Assembly (NCBI RefSeq): GCF_022808715.1
Contig: NZ_JAKZKX010000004.1
Coordinates: 164,667 to 228,666 of the forward strand
DNA from: Fundidesulfovibrio agrisoli
Lineage (GTDB): Bacteria > Desulfobacterota > Desulfovibrionia > Desulfovibrionales > Desulfovibrionaceae
Direction of reading: 5' to 3'
Length of the DNA stretch: 64,000 nucleotides
Shown here: piece by piece, positions 25,218-33,477 of the stretch
Layout of the letters: the number at the start of each line of letters is the position of its first letter
Position numbering within the stretch: position 1 is the first letter of the stretch
Translations under genes and position numbers: made by a program
The notes under the pieces: generated by a model
Seen by the model: the letters and a program-made list of their open reading frames with translations, nothing else
The model's database searches: none
What the model was told of the DNA's origin: nothing

Positions 25218-27191
25218 CTACAGCACCCCGATATCCCAGTTGAACACGCAGCCGCGATCCTTGCGCTCCATGCCCTTGGGCAGGGGCTCGCGCATGTGGA
25301 TCATCTGCATGAACCCGGCCTTGCAGAGGCTGTCCTCCTTCTCGGTCAGGTCCAGCTCCCAGTTGGGGTAGATCCAGAAGTTCTGGCCGTAGCGGGTGGC
25401 GAAGCAGATTTCGCCCTTGGGGCTGGTCAACGGCTCGCAGGACTTGATGTCCTGGCTGAGGGTGCGGCTGATGCCCAGGGGCCACAGCCCGAAGGTGACC
25501 ACGCCCAGGGGCAGGGGGCTGCGCTTGGGCAGGGACATGACCTCCTCGCCGGAGAGCTCCGGGGAGATGATCGCGCCGTCGAAGCCCATGTCCTTCAACA
25601 TGGAGAGGGCCAGGGGGTTGCTCACGTTGCAGAACGGCCCGGCCCACAGCTCCATCTCGCGGCGCTTGCGCAAGAGCCCGACCTGCCAGGGCGCGTTCAG
25701 CACGAAGCGCTTGCCGCCGCGCTTGAGGATGACCTCCAGGATGTCGGCGAAGTCCTTCTCCTCGTTGGGCCAGATGACCGGGGGCAGCCACCACCAGGTG
25801 GATGCCGCGCGCCCGAGCGGCAGGTGCTGCGTCTTGGTGGCCGAGACCCACACGCCAGCCGCGCCCTTGGCCGGGCCCTTGGGGGGCTGGCGCCAGATGT
25901 GCACGGATTCGCAGCGCTCGCCGCGCGCGGGCTTGTAGGGCTTGGGCATCACCGGCGCGTATTTCGACTCCACGGAGTCCAGCTCGGGGATCTTGTCCAA
26001 CTGGGCCTGGAGCGCCTCGATGCGGCGCATCAGCTCCGGCTCGCGGCGGTCGATCAGGAACACGCTCATGCCCGCGCGCGGGCGTCCGGCCGCCGGGTTC
26101 ACGGTGAAGTCGAAGCGGCCTCCCTTGGGCACGGAGCGGGTCACCCGCGCGACCTGGTGGCCGGGTTCGTCCTCGTAGCCCAGGCGCAGCAGGTCGCCCG
26201 CCAGCAGGGGCTGGCGCGGGTTGACGAAATACTTGCGGCCCTCGCGCAGGTTCACGCGGCCCACCAGCATGCCGGAGCCGGTCTGGCTCATGGCGTCCAC
26301 GGGGTTGCGGGCCTTCTGCGGCAGGAAGCCGTAGTGGGTGCTGGGGCGGCCCAGGGCCTGCTCGATGTAGGAGAGGGCGGCCTTCTTGGCGTTGGGATCG
26401 TCGGGCGAGTCGCGCAGCACGCGGTAGGCCGTGGTGGTGTAGTAGACGTAGTGCGGGCCTTTCTTGCGGCCCTCGATCTTCCAGGCCTTCACCTGGGGGA
26501 TGGTCAGCAGGGCCTTGGCCAGAATATCCAAAGAGAGATCCTGGCAGGAGAAGTAGCGGCCGGGATGCCCCTTGCGGTCGAACACCCGGCGGCAGGGCTG
26601 CACGCAGCGCCCGCGCAGGCCGCTCTTGCCGCCCAGGAAGCTCGACCACCAGCAGCGGCCCGAAATGTTGTGGCAGAGCGCGCCGTGCACGAAGGCCTCC
26701 AGCTCCACGCCTTCGGGGCAGGCGGCGGCCATGAGGCGCATCTCGTCCACGTTCAGCTCGCGCGGCAGCACCACGCGGCTGATGCCCAGCTGGGGCATCA
26801 CGGCCAGGGCCGAGGGGGAGGAGACGTTGGCCAGGGTGGAGAGGTGCAGCTCGCCCTTGTATCCGGCCTGGCGGGCCACCACGGCCGAGCCCAGGTCCTG
26901 GATGATGAGGGCGTCGGGGTGCACCACGCGGGCCAGGCGGTCGGCCAGGCGGCCGGCCTTGCCTTCCTCGCCGGGTTTGACCAGCGTGTTCATGGCCACG
27001 TAGACCTTGCGGCCCATGTCGTGGGCCAGGGTGGTCAGGCGGGCCAGCTCCTGGATGGAGAAGTTGTCGGCCTGCATGCGGGCGGAAAAATGCTTGAGCC
27101 CGCAGTATACTGCGTCGGCTCCGGCGGAGAGGGCGGCCAGGAAGGATTGGGCGTCACCGGCTGGAGCGAGGATTTCGGGGGTGTGGTTCAT
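25218..27191 (-). CDS. U32 family peptidase/tRNA or rRNA hydroxylation-type protein
   Basis: 657 residues, longer than YegQ/RlhA (about 450-650). The TIM-barrel N-terminus has EILAPAGDAQSFLAALSAGADAVY, the U32 opening. The Cys-containing signature GALCHNISGRCWWSSF...GRCVQPCRR lies near 170-205 and is used for an Fe-S cluster in RlhA/TrhP-type enzymes. The C-terminal ~300 residues are an added region with a second barrel-like part. In characterised members the family hydroxylates RNA bases, so the peptidase label is historical. Substrate not deducible. Confidence 0.88.
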   Translation of the reverse strand: MNHTPEILAPAGDAQSFLAALSAGADAVYCGLKHFSARMQADNFSIQELARLTTLAHDMGRKVYVAMNTLVKPGEEGKAGRLADRLARVVHPDALIIQDLGSAVVARQAGYKGELHLSTLANVSSPSALAVMPQLGISRVVLPRELNVDEMRLMAAACPEGVELEAFVHGALCHNISGRCWWSSFLGGKSGLRGRCVQPCRRVFDRKGHPGRYFSCQDLSLDILAKALLTIPQVKAWKIEGRKKGPHYVYYTTTAYRVLRDSPDDPNAKKAALSYIEQALGRPSTHYGFLPQKARNPVDAMSQTGSGMLVGRVNLREGRKYFVNPRQPLLAGDLLRLGYEDEPGHQVARVTRSVPKGGRFDFTVNPAAGRPRAGMSVFLIDRREPELMRRIEALQAQLDKIPELDSVESKYAPVMPKPYKPARGERCESVHIWRQPPKGPAKGAAGVWVSATKTQHLPLGRAASTWWWLPPVIWPNEEKDFADILEVILKRGGKRFVLNAPWQVGLLRKRREMELWAGPFCNVSNPLALSMLKDMGFDGAIISPELSGEEVMSLPKRSPLPLGVVTFGLWPLGISRTLSQDIKSCEPLTSPKGEICFATRYGQNFWIYPNWELDLTEKEDSLCKAGFMQMIHMREPLPKGMERKDRGCVFNWDIGVL

Positions 27192-27414
27192 GGTGGAACG
27201 ATACTCTGCTGCAAGAGTTGGAAAAAATCCGCCGCTGTCGACGGAAGCCGGTGCGCATGATGTGCGCCCGCCGGAAAGCCCGGTGGGCGGTTTTCAATGA
27301 AGGCGAGAGCCATGTAATGCTTCGGGGCGGGCTTGGCAAGCTTGAAGTATGGGCGCTTGGAGGGTAGAAGCAGGGTCCCCCGCGTTGGCGGGCAACTCTC
27401 ACCGGGAGCGGATC

Positions 27415-28596
27415 ATGAGCTTGTTGTCGAGCGAGATTTCCGAGGCCTTGGGCAAGGGGTCCTGGATCAGGCGCATCTTCGAGCAGGGCGCGGAGATGAA
27501 GAAGATATACGGCGAGGACAATGTGTACGACTTCAGCCTGGGCAACCCGGACCTGCCGTCGCCCGGCGTGGTGGGCGAGTGCCTGGCCGAACTGGCCGCC
27601 CGCGCCACCGAGCCCTTCGCCTTCGGCTACATGCCCAACGCGGGCTACCCCCACGTGCGCGAGGCCCTGGCCGCCCAGGTGGCGCAGGAGCAGGAGGCCC
27701 CGGTCACCGGCGCTGACCTGCTGCTGAGCTGCGGCGCGGCGGGCGGCATCAACGCCTTCTTCCGGGCCGTGCTCACCCAGGGCGACGAGGTCATCTGCCC
27801 GCGCCCCTACTTCGTGGAGTACGGCTTCTACGTGGGCAACCATGGGGGAAAACTGGTCACCGTGCCGACCCAGCCCGACTTCGACCTGGACGTGCCCGCC
27901 CTGCTGGCGGCCATCACCCCCAGGACCCGCGTGGTGCTGCTCAACTCGCCCAACAACCCCACGGGCGTGATCTACTCCGAGAAGACCATCTGGGCCCTGG
28001 CCCACGGACTCACGGCCGAGAACGCCAAGCGGGAGAAGCCCATCCTGCTGCTGGCCGACGAGCCGTACCGATTCCTGACCTACGACGGCGCGCGCGTGCC
28101 CTCGATCATGAACATTTACGCCTACACGGTGGTGGTCAGTTCGTTCTCGAAAAACCTCTCCCTGGCGGGCGAGCGCATCGGCTACGTGGCCCTGGCCCCG
28201 CAGATGCCCGGCAAGGAGGAGCTCATGGCGGGCGTGGTGTTCGCCAACCGCATCCTGGGCTACGTCAACGCCCCGGCCATCGGCCAGGCCATCCTGCTCA
28301 AGGCCCTGGGCCAGCAGGTGGACGCCTCGGTCTACGCCGAGCGCCGCGACGCCATGGCCAAGGTGCTTAGCGACGCGGGCTACGAGTTCGTGATGCCCGC
28401 CGGTGCGTTCTACTTCTTCCCCAAGGCCCCGGGCGGCGACGACGTGGCCTTCGTGGAGAAGCTCTGCAAGGAGCGCGTGCTGGCCGTGCCCGGCTCGGGC
28501 TTCGGCATGCCCGGCCACTTCCGGCTGACCTTCTGCGTGGGCACCAAGGTGATTCTGGGCGCGGCGGAAGGGTTCAAGAAGGCCATCGTGGGCTGA
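27415..28596 (+). CDS. class I/II PLP-dependent aminotransferase
   Basis: 393 residues from the ATG at 27415 (GGGAG upstream), not the earlier in-frame start. Fold type I motifs: NSPNNPTG, LLADEPYRFL and the Schiff-base Lys in SSFSKNLSLAGERIGY. It resembles AspC/aromatic aminotransferases that keep an N-terminal helix (IRRIFEQG). Moves an amino group between an amino acid and a 2-oxo acid in the cytoplasm; substrate not deducible. Followed by a strong terminator. Confidence 0.92.
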   Translation: MSLLSSEISEALGKGSWIRRIFEQGAEMKKIYGEDNVYDFSLGNPDLPSPGVVGECLAELAARATEPFAFGYMPNAGYPHVREALAAQVAQEQEAPVTGADLLLSCGAAGGINAFFRAVLTQGDEVICPRPYFVEYGFYVGNHGGKLVTVPTQPDFDLDVPALLAAITPRTRVVLLNSPNNPTGVIYSEKTIWALAHGLTAENAKREKPILLLADEPYRFLTYDGARVPSIMNIYAYTVVVSSFSKNLSLAGERIGYVALAPQMPGKEELMAGVVFANRILGYVNAPAIGQAILLKALGQQVDASVYAERRDAMAKVLSDAGYEFVMPAGAFYFFPKAPGGDDVAFVEKLCKERVLAVPGSGFGMPGHFRLTFCVGTKVILGAAEGFKKAIVG

Positions 28597-28631
28597 ACGG
28601 CCCGGAACGGGGCGCAATTCATTCTTGACAG

Positions 28632-28668
28632 GCCCTCTCGCCTGCGGTAGGCGAGAGGGCTTTAATTT
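28632..28668 (+). terminator. rho-independent terminator
   Basis: 12-bp stem GCCCTCTCGCCT / AGGCGAGAGGGC with loop GCGGT, then TTTAATTT. Separates the aminotransferase from ffh by 20 bases. Confidence 0.9.
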
Positions 28669-28688
28669 ATCCGGCACAAGAAGGGACC

Positions 28689-30128
28689 ATGTTCGAGAGC
28701 CTGCAAGACCGCTTAGAGTCCGTATTCAAGAAGATACGCGGCCACGCGCGCCTGGACGAAAACAACGTTCAGGAAGCCCTGCGCGAGGTGCGCCTTGCGC
28801 TCCTCGAAGCCGACGTCAACTTCAAGGTGGTCAAGGCCTTCATCGAGCGCGTGCGCGAGCGCGCCCTCGGCCAGGACGTGATGAAATCCCTCACGCCCGG
28901 GCAGATGGTGGTCAAGATCGTCCACGACGAAATCCTCGCCCTGCTCGGCGGCGAGGCCCAGACCGTGGACTTCCGCGCCAAGCCCCTCATCATCATGATG
29001 ACCGGCCTGCAGGGCTCGGGCAAGACCACCACCACCTCCAAGCTGGCCCTGTGGCTGCGCCGCCAGCACAAGCGCAAGCCCTACCTGGTCCCGGCGGACG
29101 TCTACCGCCCCGCGGCCATCGACCAGCTGCACAAGCTGGCCTCCCAGCTGGATTTCCCGGCCTATCCCTCCACGCCGGACATGAACCCCGTGGACATCTG
29201 CCGCAACGCGGTGGAAGAGGCCGCGCGTCAGGGCCTGGACGTCATCATCCTGGACACCGCGGGCCGCCTGCACATCGACGAGCCCCTCATGGCGGAGCTG
29301 GCGGCCATCAAGGCGGCCGTCAACCCCAACGAGATTTTGTTCGTTGCCGACGCCATGACCGGCCAGGACGCCGTGACCGTGGCCGAGAGCTTCAACGACC
29401 GCCTGGACATCACCGGCGTCGTGCTCACCAAGATGGACGGCGACGCGCGCGGCGGCGCGGCCCTCTCCATCAAGGAAGTGACGGGCAAGCCCATCAAGTT
29501 CGTGGGCATGGGCGAGAAGGCCTCCGACCTGGAGATCTTCCACCCGGACCGCATCGCCTCGCGCATCCTGGGCATGGGCGACATCCTCTCGCTCATCGAG
29601 AAGGCCCAGGAGGAGTTCGACGCGGGCGAGGCCCAGGAGATGGAGCGCAAGCTCCGCCAGGCCCAGTTCACCCTGGACGACTTCCGCACCCAGATGCGCC
29701 GGGTGAAGAAACTCGGGTCTCTGGAGTCCATCCTCAAGATGATCCCGGGCATGGGCAAGCTCACCAAGCAGCTCGGCGACATCCAGATGCCCGAGAAGGA
29801 GATGGCCCGCCTGGAGGCCATCATCGGCTCCATGACCAAGCGCGAGCGCGTGGAGCCCAAGATCATCAACCAGAGCCGCAAGGAGCGCATCGCCAAGGGC
29901 TCCGGCGTGCAGGTGGGCGACGTCACGGCGCTGCTCAAGAATTTCGAGCAGATGCGCATGATGATGCAGCGCATGATGGGCGGCGGCAAGATGCCCGCAA
30001 TGCCCGGCGGGCGCATGCCCATGGGCGCTATGCCCGGCATGGCCGGCATGGCCCAGGCCATGTCCGGCAAGGGCAGCGCCACCAAGAAGAAAAAGAACAA
30101 GGACAAGCGCAAGAAGAAAAAGCGCTAG
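28689..30128 (+). CDS. ffh: signal recognition particle protein
   Basis: 479 residues. N domain, then NG GTPase with the P-loop GLQGSGKTT at 106-114 and the DTAGRLHID motif. The C-terminal M domain is Met-rich (MRMMMQRMMGGG) and ends in a Lys-rich tail. Binds signal peptides and 4.5S RNA and delivers ribosomes to FtsY. First gene of the ffh-rpsP-KH-rimM-trmD-rplS block. Confidence 0.97.
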   Translation: MFESLQDRLESVFKKIRGHARLDENNVQEALREVRLALLEADVNFKVVKAFIERVRERALGQDVMKSLTPGQMVVKIVHDEILALLGGEAQTVDFRAKPLIIMMTGLQGSGKTTTTSKLALWLRRQHKRKPYLVPADVYRPAAIDQLHKLASQLDFPAYPSTPDMNPVDICRNAVEEAARQGLDVIILDTAGRLHIDEPLMAELAAIKAAVNPNEILFVADAMTGQDAVTVAESFNDRLDITGVVLTKMDGDARGGAALSIKEVTGKPIKFVGMGEKASDLEIFHPDRIASRILGMGDILSLIEKAQEEFDAGEAQEMERKLRQAQFTLDDFRTQMRRVKKLGSLESILKMIPGMGKLTKQLGDIQMPEKEMARLEAIIGSMTKRERVEPKIINQSRKERIAKGSGVQVGDVTALLKNFEQMRMMMQRMMGGGKMPAMPGGRMPMGAMPGMAGMAQAMSGKGSATKKKKNKDKRKKKKR

Positions 30129-30217
30129 GCGGCCTGCCCGCGCGCCGGATCGTCGCCGTGGCGGGCTTGCCAGAACTCTAAAACACGTTACATATCCTCA
30201 TCGGGGGTGAATGAACC

Positions 30218-30463
30218 ATGGCCATGAAGATCAGACTGACCAGAATGGGCAGCAAGAAACGTCCCTTCTACCGCATTGTCGCAATGGACAGCGCTACCCG
30301 CCGCGACGGCCGCGCCCTTGACTACGTGGGGCACTACAACCCCATGGTGGAGCCCGCCGAAGTTGTGGTGGACGCCGACAAGCTGAAATACTGGGTCGAG
30401 CGCGGCGCGCAGCCCACCGACACCGTCAAGGCGCTGCTGCGCAAGGCCGGCTCGAGCAACTAG
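30218..30463 (+). CDS. rpsP: 30S ribosomal protein S16
   Basis: 81 residues, full length. The N-terminus [20 protein letters not shown] is the S16 signature. 89 bases after ffh. Confidence 0.98.
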   Translation: MAMKIRLTRMGSKKRPFYRIVAMDSATRRDGRALDYVGHYNPMVEPAEVVVDADKLKYWVERGAQPTDTVKALLRKAGSSN

Positions 30464-30519
30464 TCCCAGCGGGCATGCGGCGCCGGGACGCGTGACCAAC
30501 ACGCGGAGGTGCCACGATT

Positions 30520-30753
30520 ATGCTGAAGGATCTCATAGAGTACGTCGCCAAGTCGTTGGTGGATAACCCGGAACAGGTCCAGGTGAACGAGGTCGAGGGC
30601 GAACAGACGTCCGTCATCGAACTCAAGGTCGCCAAGGAGGACCTAGGCAAGGTTATCGGCAAGCAGGGCCGCACGGCCCGCGCCATGCGCACCATACTCG
30701 GCGCGGCTTCCACCAAGGCGCGCAAGCGCTCAGTGCTGGAAATCCTGGAATAG
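30520..30753 (+). CDS. khpA: KH-domain RNA-binding protein (KhpA-type)
   Basis: 77 residues, a single KH domain. The GxxG-type loop lies in [16 protein letters not shown]. The family binds RNA and often pairs with KhpB. Standard position between rpsP and rimM. A hairpin follows before rimM. Confidence 0.93.
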   Translation: MLKDLIEYVAKSLVDNPEQVQVNEVEGEQTSVIELKVAKEDLGKVIGKQGRTARAMRTILGAASTKARKRSVLEILE

Positions 30754-30756
30754 GCG

Positions 30757-30780
30757 GAGCCCCTCCACCCGGAGGGGCTC
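30757..30780 (+). terminator. attenuator-like hairpin inside the operon
   Basis: Perfect 10-bp stem GAGCCCCTCC / GGAGGGGCTC with loop ACCC, followed by a T/C-rich run. It lies between khpA and rimM, so it may reduce expression of downstream genes rather than end the operon. Confidence 0.7.
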
Positions 30781-30812
30781 GCTTTCCCTTTTTCTTTCTG
30801 GAGGCTCCCGAA

Positions 30813-31349
30813 TTGGCCGCGAAAGACATGGTGGTCATCGGCGAGGTCGTCAAGCCTCACGGAATCCGGGGGGAGTTCAGCGTGGAGAACCACGCGGACT
30901 CCCCTTCGCTCTACGCGCCCGGCGGCAAGCTGTGGCTGCGCCCCGCCAAGGGCGCGGACCGCGTCGTGGAGATTCTCACGAGCAGGCCTCACCAGGGCAG
31001 GATGCTGCTCACCATCAAGGGCGTGGCCGACCGCGACGCCGCCGAGGCCCTGCGCGGCTGCCAGGTGCTGGTGCGCGCGGAGGACCTGCCCGAACTCGAT
31101 GACGACGAGATCTACCTGCACGAGATCGTCGGCTTCGACGTGGTGCTGCCCGGCGGCGAGCCCGTTGGCGTGCTGGAGGGCTTCATGGACCTGCCCGGGC
31201 AGGACGTCTGGGTGATCCGGGGCGAGGGCGGGCGCGAGATCCTGCTGCCCGCCACCGAGGAGACCGTGCCCGAGATCGACGCCACTGCCCGGCGCATCGT
31301 CATCGACCCGCCGCAGGGGCTCCTGGAGCTTTCGCAGCCGGGGGAATGA
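30813..31349 (+). CDS. rimM: ribosome maturation factor RimM
   Basis: 178 residues from a TTG start, supported by GGAGG 8 bases upstream; the next ATG is five codons later. The N-terminal beta barrel has the VVIGEVVKPHGIRGEF motif. The C-terminal PRC-barrel domain has EIYLHEIVGFDVV. Needed for 30S head assembly. The stop is followed by a repeat-filled 250-base gap before trmD. Confidence 0.95.
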   Translation: MAAKDMVVIGEVVKPHGIRGEFSVENHADSPSLYAPGGKLWLRPAKGADRVVEILTSRPHQGRMLLTIKGVADRDAAEALRGCQVLVRAEDLPELDDDEIYLHEIVGFDVVLPGGEPVGVLEGFMDLPGQDVWVIRGEGGREILLPATEETVPEIDATARRIVIDPPQGLLELSQPGE

Positions 31350-31434
31350 ATCTAACGGGACTTGCGTTGGGCTCACAAAGGGCAGGCAGGCTTCCCTCCG
31401 GGTGCCTCCCCGCAATGGCGCGATGAACCACGTC

Positions 31435-31525
31435 GGGTCCGGCCCTGGCTTCAGCGCCGCCGAGCCGGGCGATGTTCTTCAAATACAGCGGACGGTTCGG
31501 CGGCGCTGAGGCCAGGGTCGGACCC
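31435..31525 (+). repeat. long imperfect palindrome with conserved loop, copy A
   Basis: 91 bases. Two ~33-base arms (starting GGGTCCGGCCCTGGC and ending GCCAGGGTCGGACCC) pair with about three mismatches around a loop containing GATGTTCTTCAAATACAGC. It is followed by a short linker and the GCCTCCGGCGG hairpin module. Same arrangement at 61808-61898 on the minus strand, and a partial copy at the right edge. Confidence 0.85.
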
Positions 31526-31539
31526 TATTGCCAAGAGAG

Positions 31540-31579
31540 GCCTCCGGCGGCCAAAGGGAGTTCCTCCCTTTGGAATCCC
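31540..31579 (+). repeat. dispersed hairpin repeat, short variant (composite with palindrome A)
   Basis: GCCTCCGGCGGCCAAAGGGA, loop, then TCCCTTTGGAATCCC. Lies 22 bases before the trmD start. TATAAT follows at 31581-31586 but has no matching -35 box. Confidence 0.85.
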
Positions 31580-31601
31580 ATATAATTGTACGGCGAACGG
31601 C

Positions 31602-32879
31602 ATGCGCTTCAACATCCTCACCTTGTTCCCGGAATTCTACGATTCCCCTCTCTCCTGCGCGTTGCTCGGCAAGGCGGTGGAGCAGGGCATCGTGGACTTC
31701 AACCTGGTGAACCCGCGCGACTTCGCCACCAACAAGCACCGCACCGTGGACGACCGCCCCTACGGCGGCGGCCCCGGCATGGTCATGATGCTCGACCCCC
31801 TGGCCGGCGCCCTGCGCTCCCTGGAGGCCCCGGGCCGCATCCTCATGCTCTCGCCGCGCGGCAAGCCCATGAGCCAGGCCCTGGCCCGCGAACTGGCCGC
31901 CGAACCGGCCCTGACCGTGCTCTGCGGCCGCTACGAGGGCATCGACGAGCGCCTGCTGGAGCTTTTCCCCATCGAACTGGTCTCCGTGGGCGATTTCGTG
32001 CTCTCCGGCGGGGAGTCCGCTTCCCTGTGCCTGATCGAGGCCGTCTCGCGCCTGCTGCCCGGCTTCATGGGCAAGGAGGAGTCCGGGGAGGAGGAGAGCT
32101 TCTCCCACGGGGTGCTGGAATACCCGCACTACACGCGCCCCGAGGTCTACGAGGGCCTGGGCGTGCCCCCGGTGCTCCTTGGCGGGGACCACGCCAAGGT
32201 GGCCCGCTGGCGCAGGGAGCAGTCCCTGGAGCAGACCATGGCCCGGCGCCCCGAACTGCTGGCCGAAGCCCGGCTGGACCCGCGCGACAGGGCGCACCTG
32301 GCCGCCATGCGCCGCACGCTGCCCGGCAGAAACCTGCACGTGGCCCTGGTTCACGGCCCCGTGATGAACAAAATGGGCCACACCGTCACTGTTTCCTTGA
32401 CCAACCTCGACCTCCACGATATAGCCCGCATTTCCCGAACGTATGGTCTCGCGGGATTTTTTGCGGTCACTCCTTTGGAGGATCAGCAGGCCCTGGCGGC
32501 CACTCTGCTCGGTCACTGGACCGGCGGGGCGGGCGGCAAGGGCAACCCCGACAGGGCCGAGGCGTTCGGGATGGTCCGGGTGGTTTCCACCCTGGAAGAC
32601 GCGGTGGCGGGCGTGACCGGGTCATGCGGCCAGGAGCCGCTGGTGCTGGCCACCAGCGCCCGGCCCGATGGCGCGCTGACCCCCGGCGGGGTTCGCGAGG
32701 CCCTGGAGGAGCGCCCCGTGCTCCTGGTGCTGGGCACCGGGTCGGGGCTGGCCCCCGAGGCCCTGGCCCTCACCCACGGGCTGCTGGCCCCGGTGAGGCC
32801 CTACGGCGGCTACAACCACCTGCCGGTGCGTGCCGCCTGCGCCATCCTGCTGGACCGTATTTTGGGCGACATTTTTTGA
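31602..32879 (+). CDS. trmD: TrmD tRNA (guanine37-N1)-methyltransferase fused to a second SPOUT-type RNA methyltransferase domain
   Basis: 425 residues against about 245 for a normal TrmD. Start set at the ATG at 31602 ([17 protein letters not shown]); the frame is open upstream but that stretch is repeat. TrmD domain (1-~240) has the YGGGPGMVM motif and the knotted region [14 protein letters not shown] with [11 protein letters not shown]. From residue 244 a second domain ([37 protein letters not shown]) matches the RNA methyltransferase family PF09936, recognised by memory of its pattern. TrmD methylates G37 to prevent frameshifting; the target of the second domain is unknown. Confidence 0.93.
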   Translation: MRFNILTLFPEFYDSPLSCALLGKAVEQGIVDFNLVNPRDFATNKHRTVDDRPYGGGPGMVMMLDPLAGALRSLEAPGRILMLSPRGKPMSQALARELAAEPALTVLCGRYEGIDERLLELFPIELVSVGDFVLSGGESASLCLIEAVSRLLPGFMGKEESGEEESFSHGVLEYPHYTRPEVYEGLGVPPVLLGGDHAKVARWRREQSLEQTMARRPELLAEARLDPRDRAHLAAMRRTLPGRNLHVALVHGPVMNKMGHTVTVSLTNLDLHDIARISRTYGLAGFFAVTPLEDQQALAATLLGHWTGGAGGKGNPDRAEAFGMVRVVSTLEDAVAGVTGSCGQEPLVLATSARPDGALTPGGVREALEERPVLLVLGTGSGLAPEALALTHGLLAPVRPYGGYNHLPVRAACAILLDRILGDIF

Positions 32880-32914
32880 GCTTCCCCGTGAAGCCAGTCA
32901 TAAGGAGACAGGCC

Positions 32915-33271
32915 ATGAGCAACATCATCCGTCAGATCGAATCCGAGCATCTCCGCCTGGATATGCCCTCGTTCAAGCCCGGCGACACGGTGAAGGTGCA
33001 TTTCCGCATCCTCGAGGGCGAAAAGGAGCGCATCCAGGTGTTCCAGGGCGCCGTGCTGCGCCTGCGCAAGGGCACCACCAACTGCACCTTCACGGTGCGC
33101 AAGGTCTCCGACGGCGTCGGCGTGGAGCGCGTGTTCCCCATGTACTCGCCCTTCATCGAGCGCGTCGAAGTGGTGAACGAGGGCAAGGTCCGCCGTTCCC
33201 GCCTGTACTACCTGCGCAAGCTCAAGGGCAAGGCCTCCCGCATCAAGTCCAAGAACGACTGGAACAACTAG
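32915..33271 (+). CDS. rplS: 50S ribosomal protein L19
   Basis: 118 residues. L19 motifs include [13 protein letters not shown] and [15 protein letters not shown]. Start at 32915 with AAGGAGA upstream. A strong terminator follows. Confidence 0.98.
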   Translation: MSNIIRQIESEHLRLDMPSFKPGDTVKVHFRILEGEKERIQVFQGAVLRLRKGTTNCTFTVRKVSDGVGVERVFPMYSPFIERVEVVNEGKVRRSRLYYLRKLKGKASRIKSKNDWNN

Positions 33272-33349
33272 GCCTTCGGCCAGCCCCTCGCGGGCGCGGC
33301 CTCCTTTGACTGCTCGGCGGCCCAGGCCGCCTTCCAGCTTCGAAGCCGA

Positions 33350-33386
33350 CAGGGCAGGACCCCCTCCAGGGGGTCTTGCCCTGTTT
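33350..33386 (+). terminator. rho-independent terminator after rplS
   Basis: 14-bp stem CAGGGCAGGACCCC / GGGGTCTTGCCCTG with one G-T pair, followed by TTTCC. Ends the ribosomal part of the operon before the sensor kinase. Confidence 0.88.
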
Positions 33387-33477
33387 CCGTTGCCTAGGAA
33401 TGATTCCTCAAAAAGCGATTTCCCTTGCGCCTGCGCCACGTTTTCGGGCACATTTCAGCAAGAGAACAGGGGGAGAC

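Noticed and set aside
27245..27275. Hairpin in the divergent gap before the aminotransferase, considered as a terminator
   Set aside because: Two genes diverge here, so there is nothing to terminate; probably incidental GC-rich pairing.
31581..31586. TATAAT just before trmD, considered as a -10 box
   Set aside because: No -35 hexamer at a suitable distance; the sequence upstream is the repeat hairpin. Left as a note only.
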